A stretch of 64,000 nucleotides of DNA from Anodontia alba (taxonomy: Eukaryota > Mollusca > Bivalvia > Lucinida > Lucinidae): the NCBI GenBank assembly GCA_964016985.1, contig OZ024823.1, positions 36,809,687 to 36,873,686 on the forward strand, written 5' to 3'. A program made the translations under genes and the position numbers. The notes beneath the pieces are model-generated. The model saw nothing but the letters and a program-made list of their open reading frames with translations. It was not told the DNA's origin and made no database searches. Numbering within the stretch: position 1 is the stretch's first letter; every line of letters starts with the position of its first letter. Positions 10,805-20,361 of the stretch are shown here, piece by piece.

Positions 10805-12170
10805 TACGAGGCATGTTCGAAATGAATTGCTTATTGTCCTCTAGCTCGATATCCACGTGGGGCACGAGCCCCACGATAAAAACCAATACATGCCTGTAAA
10901 GGGCTATTCCATATCTACACAATGGTGTATAAATGTACATGTTAGACTAAGTGTAAGACATAAAATTTGCCATTTGAATACACGCAGTCATTGACCACTG
11001 CAGTAAAAATGGTTGGTAGAAGCGTTGACAAAAAAGATGAAATACGGACTTGCATCAAAGCTCGCTCAAAACTTGGTTGTTCTTTGAAGAAGCTGATGAC
11101 TGAAATTTCTACTGCTTTTGGACCTTCTTGTGTGTCTTATGACACAGATCGGCGGTGGAAAAAGAAATTTGAGTCTGGTGTAGAGTCCATCAAAAATGCA
11201 CCGAAATCAGGTAGGCCAAAATCTGCATCTCGTAAAGAAATTGTTTCCAAAATAAAGGGAATCATTGAAGGAGATGCCAGATTTACAGTTCGTGATATTG
11301 CACGAAAGGTAGGCATATCACTATCAACGGTTCACCTTATTTTGAAGAAGCATTTGAAAGTCAGAAAGATTTCTGCTAGATGGGTGCCACGTCTGTTGAC
11401 TGACGAGCAAAAGAGGCAACGGATTAAAGTGGCCAAAAAGCTGCTTCAAATGTTTCCAAAATATGACAAAAAGCCGTTTGCCAATGTCGTCACAGGTGAT
11501 GAAACCTGGGTCCAATATTTTGAGCCCGTCAGAAAGGTTAGCAATAAGATCTGGGCCACTAAACACAGCAAACGCCCAATAATTGCCAAACGTTCTTTGA
11601 GTACAAAGAAGTTTTTGTATGCAATCTTCTTCTCTGGTGAAGGAGTCGCAATAAAAGTGCCAGTGGAAAAGGGCAAAAGCATCACCGGAAAGTACTACAA
11701 AGACGTAGTACTGAAGAAACTGAAAAAGTATTATCAGAAACGACGCCCTGCCACAGGTTTTAAACATGTCCGCCTTCTACATGACATGACAATGCCCCAG
11801 CTCATACCTCCGCAATAGTTATGGCGTTTTTGAAGAAAGAAAAAGTAACTGTTTTGCCTTCCCCCCCCCCCCCCCGTATTCCCCAGACCTTGCCCCATGT
11901 GATTTCTTTTTGTTTCCAAAATTGAAAGCATTCCTTGCTGGGCAGAAATATTAGTCCCGACAGGCACTTGGATCTGCCATTCATTAGTACCTTATTACTG
12001 TGCCCAAATCAGCGTACCGTGACGCCTTCAAGAAGTGGATACATCGGCTGAAACTTTGCATTTCTAGCCATGGGGAGTACTTCGAGGGCATGAAATGAGT
12101 ACTTTTGGGCTAACTTGAAATTTGAAGTCTCCAGATAGAAATAAGCAATTCATTTCAAACATCCCTCGTA
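10805..12170 (+). mobile_element. mariner transposon, inactive
   Basis: Terminal inverted repeats TACGAGGCATGTTCGAAATG and (complement of the right end) TACGAGGGATGTTTGAAATG, each followed by AATTGCTTATT, flanked by TA on both sides. Length 1366 bp, about full length for mariner. It carries one transposase pseudogene. Its target lies inside a Pal-D element. Confidence 0.93.
11009..12098 (+). pseudogene. mariner transposase pseudogene
   Basis: Cut-and-paste transposase of the mariner family. It starts MVGRSVDKKDEIRTCIKARS (an upstream in-frame ATG at 10967 is possible but lies in the leader). A helix-turn-helix region (FTVRDIARKVGISLSTVHLI) and the linker WVPRLLTDEQK follow, then TGDETWVQYFEP with the first catalytic Asp and LLHD with the second. 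Just there a 5-bp duplication (ATGAC twice, near 11780) shifts the frame into a stop at 11818. A run of 15 C near 11861-11875 shifts it again before the YSPDLAPCDFF-type third Asp block, and an in-frame TAG follows at about 11951. The protein would have been about 345-360 residues. Dead copy, but still close to a functional sequence, so a fairly recent arrival. Confidence 0.93.
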
Positions 12171-12172
12171 TA

Positions 12173-12485
12173 TAGTCGACTCCTGTTATCTCAAAGCTCA
12201 AGGGACTCTCTGAAATACTATTGAGATATCCATACTTTGAAATATCAGATTTGCAAAATTGAGGAAGAATAAGTCAAACAACCACATTTCACAAATGAAT
12301 ATGTAATTTGACTTCTGAAGATTGAGATATATTAAAAATATTGTGGAAAAGATGAGAAATTGCTCCTCCTCTTTTCGACACTATTTTACCTGTTGTTAGA
12401 TTTCCATGTTAAAACGGACCAGATTTTGACTTCGAGATAAGCGGTTATTCGAGATAAGTGAAGTCAACATAATGAGAGTCGACTG
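12173..12485. mobile_element. Tigger/pogo-like MITE
   Basis: Left end TAGTCGACTCCTGTTATCTC and right end CATAATGAGAGTCGACTG, followed by TA. The interior has GAGATAAGCGGTTATTCGAG. It abuts the mariner end with only TA between. Related copies are at 39789 and 49006. Confidence 0.82.
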
Positions 12486-12535
12486 TATAAAAAAATATTA
12501 GAATGTTGTTTCTACAATTTTGCTTAGTGCTAAGA

Positions 12536-12780
12536 TGTATGGGGAATGGATATAAGCTTTAAGGGGAGGGAACTCAAAAAATCGTTTGCCTCCCTTCTGA
12601 AAAGAGCTCTTCCTTTCAGAGTAGATCTCTTTTAAAAAGGGGCTTGGTGTTCAGGACACCTAACAGGAAATTACAAAAGTTGTCTCCCTTGGAAAGAATG
12701 GTGACAAATCTAATTATATTCATTGCACTTAATATTTCCTTTGCTACAGTTTTGATCCTATTGAGGTTGCTCATTTGACT
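12536..12780. repeat. fragment of a dispersed CTCCCTT-rich repeat
   Basis: ACAAAAGTTGTCTCCCTTGG at 12674 recurs at 42311-42330 and, diverged, at 33160-33179; the neighbouring TTGCCTCCCTTCTGAAAAGA has relatives near 33090 and 42180. Non-coding. Confidence 0.55.
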
Positions 12781-12781
12781 C

Positions 12782-13290
12782 TTAGCCTTGTCATGCTGAA
12801 TAAATTAAGATGCCATGCTTAATTCTAATTTTCAGCCAAACGAATTGCTTGATCCAGGTTGTTATGACAAACAGTGCAGGTCCAGATCAGTCGCCTTCTG
12901 AAGAAGCTTATTGATCTGGAGCCGGCCTCGGTGGCTCAACTGGATGCACAGTCCGACTGGAGACCAGGAGGTCGTGGGCTCAACCCCCGCTGAGGTCGGC
13001 AACATTCTTTTGTGGAGATTGATCATGAAATAGATTCTATGGTCATTCTCTCCCTTCCTCTGATTCAAGAAGGGCAGTTGTCAGTTTCTGGTGAAAGAAT
13101 GTGCAAAATACTGGTTAACCGCTTAGAGGACTAAGCCTGCCCAGTAAACGTGTGGTTAGGTCAACTGACGGCGCTCGACATGACCCCATTGGGTTGACTG
13201 GGCCGTAAAACCTCAACACAAACAAATAATAATCTGGACCTACACTGTTTGCAAAGGCAGGGTATTTTTGGGTTCTGCAGGACCAGGGTC
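12782..13290. repeat. Pal-B element split by SINE-2
   Basis: Left CCTTGTCATGCTGAATAAAT and hairpin arm AACAGTGCAGGTCCAGATCA; right arm ATCTGGACCTACACTGTTTG and end TTCTGCAGGACCAGGG. SINE-2 at 12921-13231 separates the arms. Confidence 0.85.
12921..13231 (+). mobile_element. SINE-2 inside Pal-B
   Basis: Head GGCCTCGGTGGCTCAACTGG with box-B-like GTCGTGGGCTCAACCCCCGC, body GGAGATTGATCATGAAATAG and tail AACCTCAACACAAACAAA. Target duplication ATCTGGA (12914-12920, 13232-13238) is taken from the Pal-B hairpin arm. Confidence 0.9.
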
Positions 13291-13348
13291 AGGATCTGCC
13301 TTATTTACCATAATTAATATTTGGACGGCTGACTCCTCACCATATTTG

Positions 13349-13500
13349 TCCTAAAAATTGAACAACTCCATTTTACTACCTATGGATATGTCTAAAAACT
13401 GCAGGGTAAGTGGCAAACAGTGTAGACCCTATGTTCTGTGGCATTTGATCTTAGTCTACACTGTTTGGTCAAGCCAATCTGTTTGAATTTTTAGGGTACT
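13349..13500. repeat. Pal-K hairpin element
   Basis: GTCCTAAAAATTGAACAACT on the left and ATTTTTAGGGTACTGT on the right. The hairpin GGCAAACAGTGTAGACC ... TAGTCTACACTGTTTGG is imperfect in the middle. Confidence 0.75.
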
Positions 13501-13967
13501 GTGTTTGACATTCTGTGATTTTTCTCAAAAAAAACACTTGAATGAACGGAACACCTCTTTTCAGGTAATGGAGTTATATCTAAAACATTCTGTTGGTGAA
13601 TTTTGTCATGGTTCAGTTTTTAAGAAAGTACTGGAAGATCTGTCTGCATCATCTACATTGGCATTTGTTTGATATCCACAAATGTAAATGTTCATTTGAA
13701 ACACTTGTGTTATTCAAATCCTTTGATGAATTCTGATTTGGTATGGTAATAGATATTGATCTAAAGTTTTATACAATAACCATCATTTGCCCTGCCCCTG
13801 TCCAAGATGCTAAGGTCACTGTTTTAAATTCTTCATTTAAAGTTTTACATTTGAGGTCTTAAAAACTCCTATAAACAAACCGTCACTGCATCTATTTTAT
13901 ATTCAGCATCTTAGTAAATATTGCTCCAAAGTTTATATATAGCTTTTCTGTCTGTGACCTGGAGCTC
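13501..13967. other. no gene seen
   Basis: AT-rich sequence without long frames, terminal repeats or hairpins that I could identify. Confidence 0.4.
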
Positions 13968-14062
13968 AGTGCCCTTGCCATGCTGAATAAATTAAGATGA
14001 GCAAACAGTGTAGACCCAGATCAAGCTGTTAAGGAACAGTTTGATTAGGAGCTGCAGAATTT
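13968..14062. repeat. Pal-B fragment
   Basis: GCCCTTGCCATGCTGAATAA runs almost directly into GCAAACAGTGTAGACCCAGA, with a decayed right arm. An internal deletion has removed the usual left spacer. Confidence 0.6.
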
Positions 14063-14199
14063 GCCTTTCAGTCAGAACTTCTTAGACCCAGGAATAATCA
14101 TGCTCCAGGAACCTTTCCCTCGAATCAGCCCTAGGGCTCAATTTTCCTTGGGGGCATTTTGGGTAGTGTCTATCTTTATTGGGAAGGGGTAAGGCCTGA

Positions 14200-14910
14200 A
14201 ATAAACACATTAGTTTGATTATCAGGCACTGCAACATCTATCCAAATGGTCCAGCATATACAACTTTTTCAGTGTGATTTTTGTACTTTCAACTCACGAA
14301 AATAATGAAAATGGAGATTTCTCACTTATCTGAGAACTATTTTTTTAAACAACTTATGTTACAGAGCACAAATATATTGTATTCTTATTTGCAAGCTGGC
14401 TTCGGTGGCTCAGTTGGATGCACGTCCAACTGGAGACCAGGAGGTCGCGGGATCGACCCCCGCCGAGGTCGGCAACATTCTTTCATGGAGATTGATCATG
14501 AAATATTTTATACGGTCATTTTTTCCCTTCTGCTGCTTCAAGAAGGGCAGTTGTCAGTTTCTGGTGAAAGAATGTGCACAATACTGATTAACCGCTTAGA
14601 GGACTAAGCCTGCCCAGTAAACATGTGGTTAGGTAAACTGACCGCGCTTGACATGACCCCATGGGTTGACTGGGCCGTAAAACCTCAACACAAACAATAC
14701 TTATTTGCAAAGAAAATCAGTAACTTATGATCTGTTTATGTTGTTTGAGACTAAAAACTTGCATTTCAATAACTTTCTGTAAAAGTCTGCTATTTTTTTT
14801 GCCATACAAACCAAAATATCCAAGAATGTACCCAACTGGAAAATGAAAATAAAAAAAGCCACCAGCACTCATGTATTATTTTAAAAACTGCTTAAGAATC
14901 TGAAGACTTT
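14200..14910 (+). repeat. duplicated segment, copy 1 (partner at 29025)
   Basis: Shared blocks with 29025-29410: TAGTTTGATTaTCAGGCA, TATGATCTGTTTATGTTGTT, CCAAGAATGTACCCAACTG and AAAAAAGCCACC. This copy contains SINE-2 (14395-14699); the partner does not. Either an old segmental duplication or a dispersed repeat. Confidence 0.75.
14395..14699 (+). mobile_element. SINE-2
   Basis: Head GCTGGCTTCGGTGGCTCAGT, box B GGTCGCGGGATCGACCCCCG, tail CCTCAACACAAACAA. Exact 11-bp target duplication CTTATTTGCAA (14384-14394, 14700-14710). The paralogous segment at 29025 is empty at this position. The overlapping open frames are not genes. Confidence 0.93.
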
Positions 14911-15280
14911 TTTTTTTTTTTATTTATCCACATTATTATAAAGGATAAAACTACAGACAGTATTAGTTTTCTTGGGTACTTGTAGACCTGTCTTAATAAA
15001 CTATGCAAACATTATCATTTTAAGCTGTGAAAATTTTCTCTACTGATTATTTGTCCATTTGGCTTGTAAATAGACGTTGATTCTTGTTAATCGGACTGGA
15101 AAAGTCCAGTTTAGCCCCCACAGACTTAACATCTTGCTGAATTACTTCATTGTTAGATAGTCTAGTGACCTGGCAAGAATTTTCATAGTGTATAGATTAA
15201 AAGAAATGAAAATACCAAAGTTTATGTTATGGTTTTCTTAGTGCAAGAACTTTCTGAATTTTTAATATCTTTAACCCTTT
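14911..15280. other. no gene seen
   Basis: A poly-T run at 14909-14921 is followed by ordinary AT-rich sequence. No element ends recognised. Confidence 0.4.
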
Positions 15281-15281
15281 A

Positions 15282-15497
15282 CCCTTAACTTCTTTAGCTA
15301 GTGGTGACTTTTGTTGTCGGCTGATAACATTTGCAAACAGTTTGGACCCAGATCAGGCCCAACAAAACGTCGGGCCTGATCTGGATCCAACAGTTTGATA
15401 CTCTGATTCCTGAATGGTTTTTTGAAAAAGTAAATTAAAAAAAAATCAACAGATGACAAAAAAAGCATGGAAAATTACCCAGCATGTAAAGAGTTAA
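15282..15497. repeat. Pal-F hairpin element
   Basis: Hairpin GCAAACAGTTTGGACCCAGA-TCAGGCCC / GGGCCTGATCTGGATCCAAC, loop around AACAAAACGTC. The left TTTAGCTAGTGGTGAC and right AATTACCCAGCATGTAAAGA flanks match the sister copy at 31803. Confidence 0.8.
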
Positions 15498-15620
15498 TGT
15501 GCTAATCATAGCTGCAGCAGATGACATTCTGATTTCATTTTTTTTTTTTTTTTTTTTTTGTATTTTTCAGAGAAAATAAGATTTGCTAAGCAGACAATTC
15601 ACATGAAATGTCTAATCTCA
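15497..15620. repeat. Pal-D left half only
   Basis: AATGTGCTAATCATAGCTGC, T-run at 15538-15559, then AGAGAAAATAAGATTTGCTA and GACAATTCACATGAAATGTC. The left arm and right end are missing. Confidence 0.6.
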
Positions 15621-15639
15621 CAAAGAAACAGTTCATTTT

Positions 15640-16677
15640 CACTAACAGTAATTAGAATGAAGTTTGATAATTTGGCGTTAATGATGGTTGATAATTTACT
15701 GCTAGTGACTGTCTCAGAAAAGCAGCTGATGACTCCCTGCTGATGACTATTACAAATAAGAAGTTGATGAAACATTGCCAATTCAAATGATGATCGAAGC
15801 AGATCTTTTCGACCTAATTACCGCACTGTGCGCTTAGGTTTTTCAAACTTTACTGGGAACACTCATTCGTGTTAAAATATGTACCTGCTAAGGGTACACT
15901 ATAAAAAAAAAGAAAGATCAGAAAAGGACTTATTTAATATTGATTATGCAGTTTTTCTGATTTTCTTTATAAATGCATAATTATGTTGTGGGTACTCATT
16001 TGAATTGCATCGACAAGTCGATGCAATTCAAATGAGTACCCACAACATATGCCTTTATAAAAAAGTAGACAAAAAAGTGCACTGCCTGTAATCTTAAGAC
16101 TATGAAATCACTTGACTGTGTGCTTACAGGAGTATGTGCGGTAATTAGGTCGAATACGGTAATTCATAGTTATTGATGAATGTGTTAGTAATGATGAGAA
16201 AGGAAAAATTGATAACTGACTGTTGGTTATTCGCTGCCATTGATGGTCACAATGAATTAGAATTTTTGAATATTTTGCTACTGGTGATGATAACTAAAAT
16301 GCAATTAGTAATGCACTGCTAGTTATGAATAAAAAGATGCATTTTGATAATTCACTACTGGTTTTGATCCTGCTGGTGATGATCACAAAAAAGCAATTGT
16401 AATGCTTGTGATCTTCACTAATACCGTGGTAAATTACATGCTAGTGATGATCCTGTCAGTGTTGATCACAAAAAAGCAGTTGATATTTCATTTCTGATGA
16501 TGATCACAAAAATTGCAGTTGATAATTCTCTGCTGGTGAACAGTTCAAAGAGAGCTGTGATGGTCCTGTCAATGTTGGTCACAAAGAAGCAGTTGATAAC
16601 ATATAATGGCTGATTATTACTAAAAGGCACGTGATGAGCTGTTGATCACGAAGATATTACTGATAATCCATGTGCTC
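15640..16677. repeat. degenerate short tandem repeats (GATGATCACAAAAAAGCA-like)
   Basis: Recurring GATGATCACAAAAAAGCA, TTGATAATTCACTACTGG and similar words, spaced roughly 45-70 bp, spanning 15640-15800 and 16170-16677. A Pal-N element is inserted in the middle. Confidence 0.6.
15806..16160. repeat. Pal-N hairpin element
   Basis: Inverted ends TTCGACCTAATTACCGCAC and GTGCGGTAATTAGGTCGAAT. Hairpin 15980-16050 pairs TTGTGGGTACTCATTTGAAT with ATTCAAATGAGTACCCACAA; loop GCATCGACAAGTCGATGC. Confidence 0.88.
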
Positions 16678-16955
16678 ATCACGAAAACATACCTATATAA
16701 TTTTGAGCCCCTTAAACCCCACTTTTATATAGTAAAACTGGGGTTTACAGGGGTATACGTTATTTGTCTTATTTCTGCTCAAAAACATAGATTGTGGGTA
16801 CTCATTAGAACTGCCTCAGCGAGGCGGTTCTAACGAGTATCCACAGTGTATGTTCTGAGCAGAAATATGAAAAAATATCAGAATTTTTATCTGGAAACTT
16901 TCAGTTTTTGGTGGTGAAATTTTCAATATATTTGAATGGGCGTGTTTTCGTAATG
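16678..16955. repeat. Pal-H hairpin element
   Basis: Ends ATCACGAAAACATACCTATA and TATTTGAATGGGCGTGTTTT-CG. Contains CTTAAACCCCACTTTTATAT and a hairpin 16793-16855. Other copies: 20593, 22726, 28537, 39248, 48980 (split) and 63766 (half). Confidence 0.85.
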
Positions 16956-16962
16956 TGGTGAT

Positions 16963-18105
16963 TCATCATCATGGTCATCATCAGATTTTTGATTAACGAG
17001 CAGGTACAGGGGTAACATCCACATCAGTAGGTCCCTTTCCAGATAGCTGGCTTGCTGTAGGCATGGCAGATCTCACATCAGATCTTCAGGTATGTCTGTT
17101 ATGAGGGTTGATAGCCGAGAGCTTCCACTCTCTGTAATTCCTCGCTGTCAGCTTCTTCCACGTCATCTTGAGCCTTCCAGGCTCACGCTTTCCATCAGCC
17201 TGTATGTCAAAAGCTGTCTTGACTATGTTCCACAGTCATGTCCATACCAGCAGAGTCTTCTCTCCTTCAGAATGAGGTCCAGATCCTCAATGCCAAGCCA
17301 CGCAAGTAGCTAATTGGATCTGATGGTGATAATGTCTTGCGGCTTGACATTGCAGATCAGTCTGATCATTGCCCTGTCATTTTGCTGCAGACGTTGGAGA
17401 TTTAGCTTTGTCAATGGCCAAATCTCACTGGCATGGAGCATTGTGCTCCCCACACAAGAGCTGTACATGCGGCCACATGTCTTGAAAGAGAGGTGGCAGG
17501 AAGAGAGAACTGGTAGCAGCTCTTTGAACTTCTTTCAGGCGGTTTTCACATGTATTGTGGTTGAAAGGTCACAGCTACCGGCTGCTGAGAGCATGTCTCC
17601 TAGGTAACAAAAGGAAGCTACCACTTCCAGCTTGTTGTCCGGCTTGGACTTCCCTATGTTGTCTGCTGTCCAAGGGACGTGCAGTTCCCTGGCACCGTGT
17701 ACATCTGTAATCAGGGTCATTTGTCCTGCGCTTGAGCCCACTGCATTTCTTGTGCACCCAGTGCTTGCAGCCATTGCAGAAGATGCTTTTGCTGCCCACT
17801 CTAGTGCGACAGTCAGCACATGAAAACTCGCCTGAATTCTGCAGGTCTAGGCCTGTACCACAGATCATGATCTTTGTCCTTCTTTGCATTTACTCTCAGT
17901 CCTTTCTCCTCCATTGCTTCTTTCCAAGTCAAGAGCCTCCTGACACTCCTCGAGTGATTCAGTGATGATAACAAGGCTGTCAGCATAGAGGTCCTCCCAG
18001 GAGACCCCAGAGCGGAACGTGTGACAAGGGTTCAATGATGAAGAGCAGTGGGCTGAGTACTGAGCTTTCGTAAACACCGACTGTCACTTCAAATTCTTCA
18101 CTGTT
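16963..18105 (-). pseudogene. LINE (non-LTR retrotransposon) 3' fragment, reverse-transcriptase pseudogene
   Basis: Minus strand, read from 18105 downwards: SVLSPLLFII, then GVSWEDLYADSLVIITESLE, where the catalytic YADD is YADS, so the polymerase is dead. Next comes a zinc-finger-like segment CADCRTRVGSKSIFCNGC followed by KHWVHKKCSGLKR (PHD-like Cys/His spacing), then LEVVASFCYLGDMLSAAG, LLAWLGIEDLDLILKERR and KMTWKKLTARNYREWKLSAI. The frames change at least twice and stops occur. The 3' tail near 16963 contains GATGATGACC-type triplets. Missing are the endonuclease and most of the RT fingers, as expected of a 5'-truncated LINE copy. Confidence 0.9.
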
Positions 18106-18560
18106 TAAACCCCACACCAACATGGACACAGCTTCTGAAATATATTTGTGTCCATTCTGTAACTTGAAAACTGAGATATTTTCTCGAAATTTTATGCAAA
18201 TGTATATCACCATGATACTATTTGCAAAACACAAGAACCGTAACTCTGAATTACCAGCTTTTGGAGTTACTGCCCTTTGAACATTGTCAATAGTGATCCA
18301 AGTCATATACATGTCTATAACTTGAAAATGGTTTTAGAGATTTTCTTCAAGCCTTAAAAAATGTAAAGGGACATAAGATAACATGTAGATCATATTTTAT
18401 TTTTGACAGAGATATGGCACTTGCTTGATGTAGGTGGAGTGGCGGGGCATGGTGCAGTGCTTGCAGCCCTTTTATTTACATGAAAACATATTTTGTGGGA
18501 GCACATTGGCAAGTACCCACAACATATGTGTTAATGCAAAATTAACAAAAAATGTATTCT
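18106..18560. other. no gene seen; Pal-G remnant
   Basis: AT-rich sequence. 18478-18535 holds a collapsed Pal-G piece (ATGAAAACATATTTTGTGGG and GTACCCACAACATATG) without the inner arms. Confidence 0.5.
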
Positions 18561-18565
18561 GAATA

Positions 18566-18735
18566 CTGTAATAACCATAACTATTGGCACAGACAGGACT
18601 GAGCAAAACGTTTAGACCAAGATCAGATGCTGCAAGATCAGAATGCAAACTCTGATCAGGATGTACACTGTTTACCTCTCAATCCAGCAGTTTTTTAAAG
18701 ACATCAAAAGGTTACTGAAGAGACTTGTTCAAAAT
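18566..18735. repeat. Pal-K hairpin element
   Basis: ACTGTAATAACCATAACTAT, then the imperfect hairpin AACGTTTAGACCAAGATCAG / CTCTGATCAGGATGTACACT. The right side runs into Pal-A. Confidence 0.65.
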
Positions 18736-18957
18736 TTATGGTAAATGTCCTAAATTTTCGTACACCAAAATTTCTGACAAAATGGCATATGCAAACAGTG
18801 TAGACCCAGATCAGACTGAAGGAGCAGTCTGATCAGAGTCTACACTGTTTGCTAGTCCACCAGTTATTTTAAGACTGAACTGCATAAAAAGGAAAATTGA
18901 AGGAAAAAAGGAATAAAGTGTTTGAAATTTTAGAACATTTACCACAGTACAAGTAAA
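18736..18957. repeat. Pal-A hairpin element
   Basis: Ends TGGTAAATGTCCTAAATTTT and TTGAAATTTTAGAACATTTA. Hairpin 18790-18852 (GCAAACAGTGTAGACCCAGA). The palindrome centre is shortened to GACTGAAGGAGCAGTC. Confidence 0.87.
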
Positions 18958-18959
18958 AA

Positions 18960-19400
18960 AGTGTCCCAATATTTATGGTTAATACAGTAATCTTTTTATC
19001 AGGATTACACAATAGTTGTACATGTCATCATTGTTTTTTGTATCTGGTATTCTTTTTTTAAAATAAATATTTTAAATGCGTAAGAACAAAAAAGTGAAGT
19101 AAAGAAGCTTAACAGGTCATTAAAGTGGTTTAAAATTTGAAAATGAGCTGCCATAGTTTGTATGTATTTTGCAATATGAATGAAATACCAGAGTAGGTTT
19201 GCTTCAGGGAAGGGCAGAGTTTAATAACAAACATTTGTATATCTGCTTAGATCTTCTTATCTATTGTATGGTCATTTAAATGATAATTGGGTCAAAATAT
19301 ACAAAGTCATGGCTATAAAATAAGGAATACCAGATTATACCAGTGTCTTTCGGGTTAGAATGAAATATTTGAAAAGGGTCCTGTATCTTAGTTAGCTTGG
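18960..19400. other. no gene seen
   Basis: Ordinary AT-rich sequence, no element ends or hairpins recognised. Confidence 0.4.
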
Positions 19401-19412
19401 TGAATCTGACAA

Positions 19413-19600
19413 TACACCACCACCTCTTTATAATTCTACCGCTGGATCAGAGCAGAAACCGTGTTGGCTGAACAACCGTTTGTATCCGAGGTTGTATCTA
19501 ACAAAAATGTGTAGAGTATAATAAAAAATGACCACTAAATGGTCATTTTTCTATATAGTCTATTTTTGGTCATACAACACTTTTGTGGTCCATCTTTAAC
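19413..19600. repeat. Pal-M hairpin element, degraded right end
   Basis: ACACCACCACCTCTTTATAA starts the element. Hairpin AAAAATGACC-ACTAAAT-GGTCATTTTT lies at 19526-19551. Better copy at 31370. Confidence 0.7.
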
Positions 19601-19601
19601 A

Positions 19602-19765
19602 CTTACAGTACTATGGGGAAATTCAGTAGATGGCAGATTGACAATATTTTTCGATTTTTTTCTAGAAAATAGGATCTGACAGGAGATAATTTGCATGAAG
19701 TGTCAAATCCTATTTTCTAGAAAAAAGTAGAAAAATATTTCAAACTGTTGTCTGCTAAAATTGGT
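19602..19765. repeat. Pal-E with one hairpin arm deleted
   Basis: AAATTCAGTAGATGGCAGAT to CTGTTGTCTGCTAAAATTGG. The left inner arm jumps from AATAGGATCTGACA to GGAGATAATTTGCATGAAGT, so about 30 bp of the palindrome is lost. Confidence 0.72.
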
Positions 19766-19799
19766 TTGTAATTCATTCAAATTGTATCTCATTTTCAGT

Positions 19800-19990
19800 G
19801 GGCTTGTTAAAGAGGAGTATTTGGTGATAATTCCTATTTCTGCATAAAACGTATGTTTTGGGCGCTTATTAGAAGTGCCTCTGAGATGATTTTACTGAAT
19901 GCCCACAATGTATGTTTTTAATGGAGGAATTGAAAAAGATATCCTAGAATAATCATCAAATCTCCTTTATTTAATCTGCTGTCTTTTTGA
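19800..19990. repeat. Pal-G-type hairpin, variant flanks
   Basis: TTTGGTGATAATTCCTATTT and AATAATCATCAAATCTCCTT are the outer pair. The inner hairpin (GTATGTTTTGGGCGCTTATT) is shortened. Same form as 9055. Confidence 0.6.
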
Positions 19991-20041
19991 ATAAAGATTT
20001 AGGCCTTGTTTTCTGGGAATATAAAAAAATGCTCTTACCTA

Positions 20042-20253
20042 TTTACCCTTGTCATGCTGAACCTAGATACATCCTGTCTTTGCAAACAATGTAGATCCAG
20101 ATCAGTTGGCTTCTGAAGAAGCCAACTGATCTGGATCTGCACTGTTTGCCATTAACTATGTGAATTTATATCAACAATCAGGATTAAATAATCTGATTGG
20201 ATGAAAATTAGAAATGGGTGTGGCATCTTAATTTATTCAGCAGGACAAGATTT
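20042..20253. repeat. Pal-B hairpin element
   Basis: ACCCTTGTCATGCTGAACC to TTATTCAGCAGGACAAGA. Hairpin 20082-20149 is near-perfect (AGATCCAGATCAGTTGGCTT). It ends 47 bp before the first visible formin exon. Confidence 0.85.
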
Positions 20254-20299
20254 AATATTATTTGGCCAGAGACTGATGATTTTAATTTTCTACTTACAG

Positions 20300-20361
20300 A
20301 CCACCAAGCTGCCATGGTAACACTGAGACATGAGTACAAAGATGAGGTTGAAAAAATACAG
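20300..20361 (+). CDS. FMN: formin exon a (coiled coil)
   Basis: 62-nt exon between a TTACAG acceptor and a CAG|GTATGC donor. Its first two bases finish a codon from an unseen upstream exon; the rest reads [20 protein letters not shown] and ends in phase 0. Charged, heptad-like and predicted helical. The exon is short, so the call rests on good splice sites and on phase and sequence continuity with the 37792 exon (both are EY-containing, Glu/Gln-rich coils). The following intron is 17.4 kb, so further coil exons could have been missed. Confidence 0.68.

Larger units (their letters stand above)
10663..12535. repeat. Pal-D element split by mariner plus Tigger-like MITE
   Basis: The left part (10663-10802) starts TTAACCCTTAAAGCACTAAT and reaches the hairpin. 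The right part (12488-12535) reads ATGTTGTTTCTACAATTTTG then CTTAGTGCTAAG, the normal right end of Pal-D (compare 43130-43165). The intervening 1.68 kb is two other transposons. Confidence 0.78.

Noticed and set aside
14405..14607. Protein-coding frames over SINE-2
   Set aside because: They start in the tRNA-like head and follow the SINE body; the same frames appear in other copies.
17314..17965. Plus-strand frames over the LINE
   Set aside because: The minus-strand reading matches reverse transcriptase; the plus frames are shadows.
1..20299. Upstream formin exons
   Set aside because: The first visible exon needs an earlier one, but no segment with good splice sites and formin-like sequence could be identified by eye.
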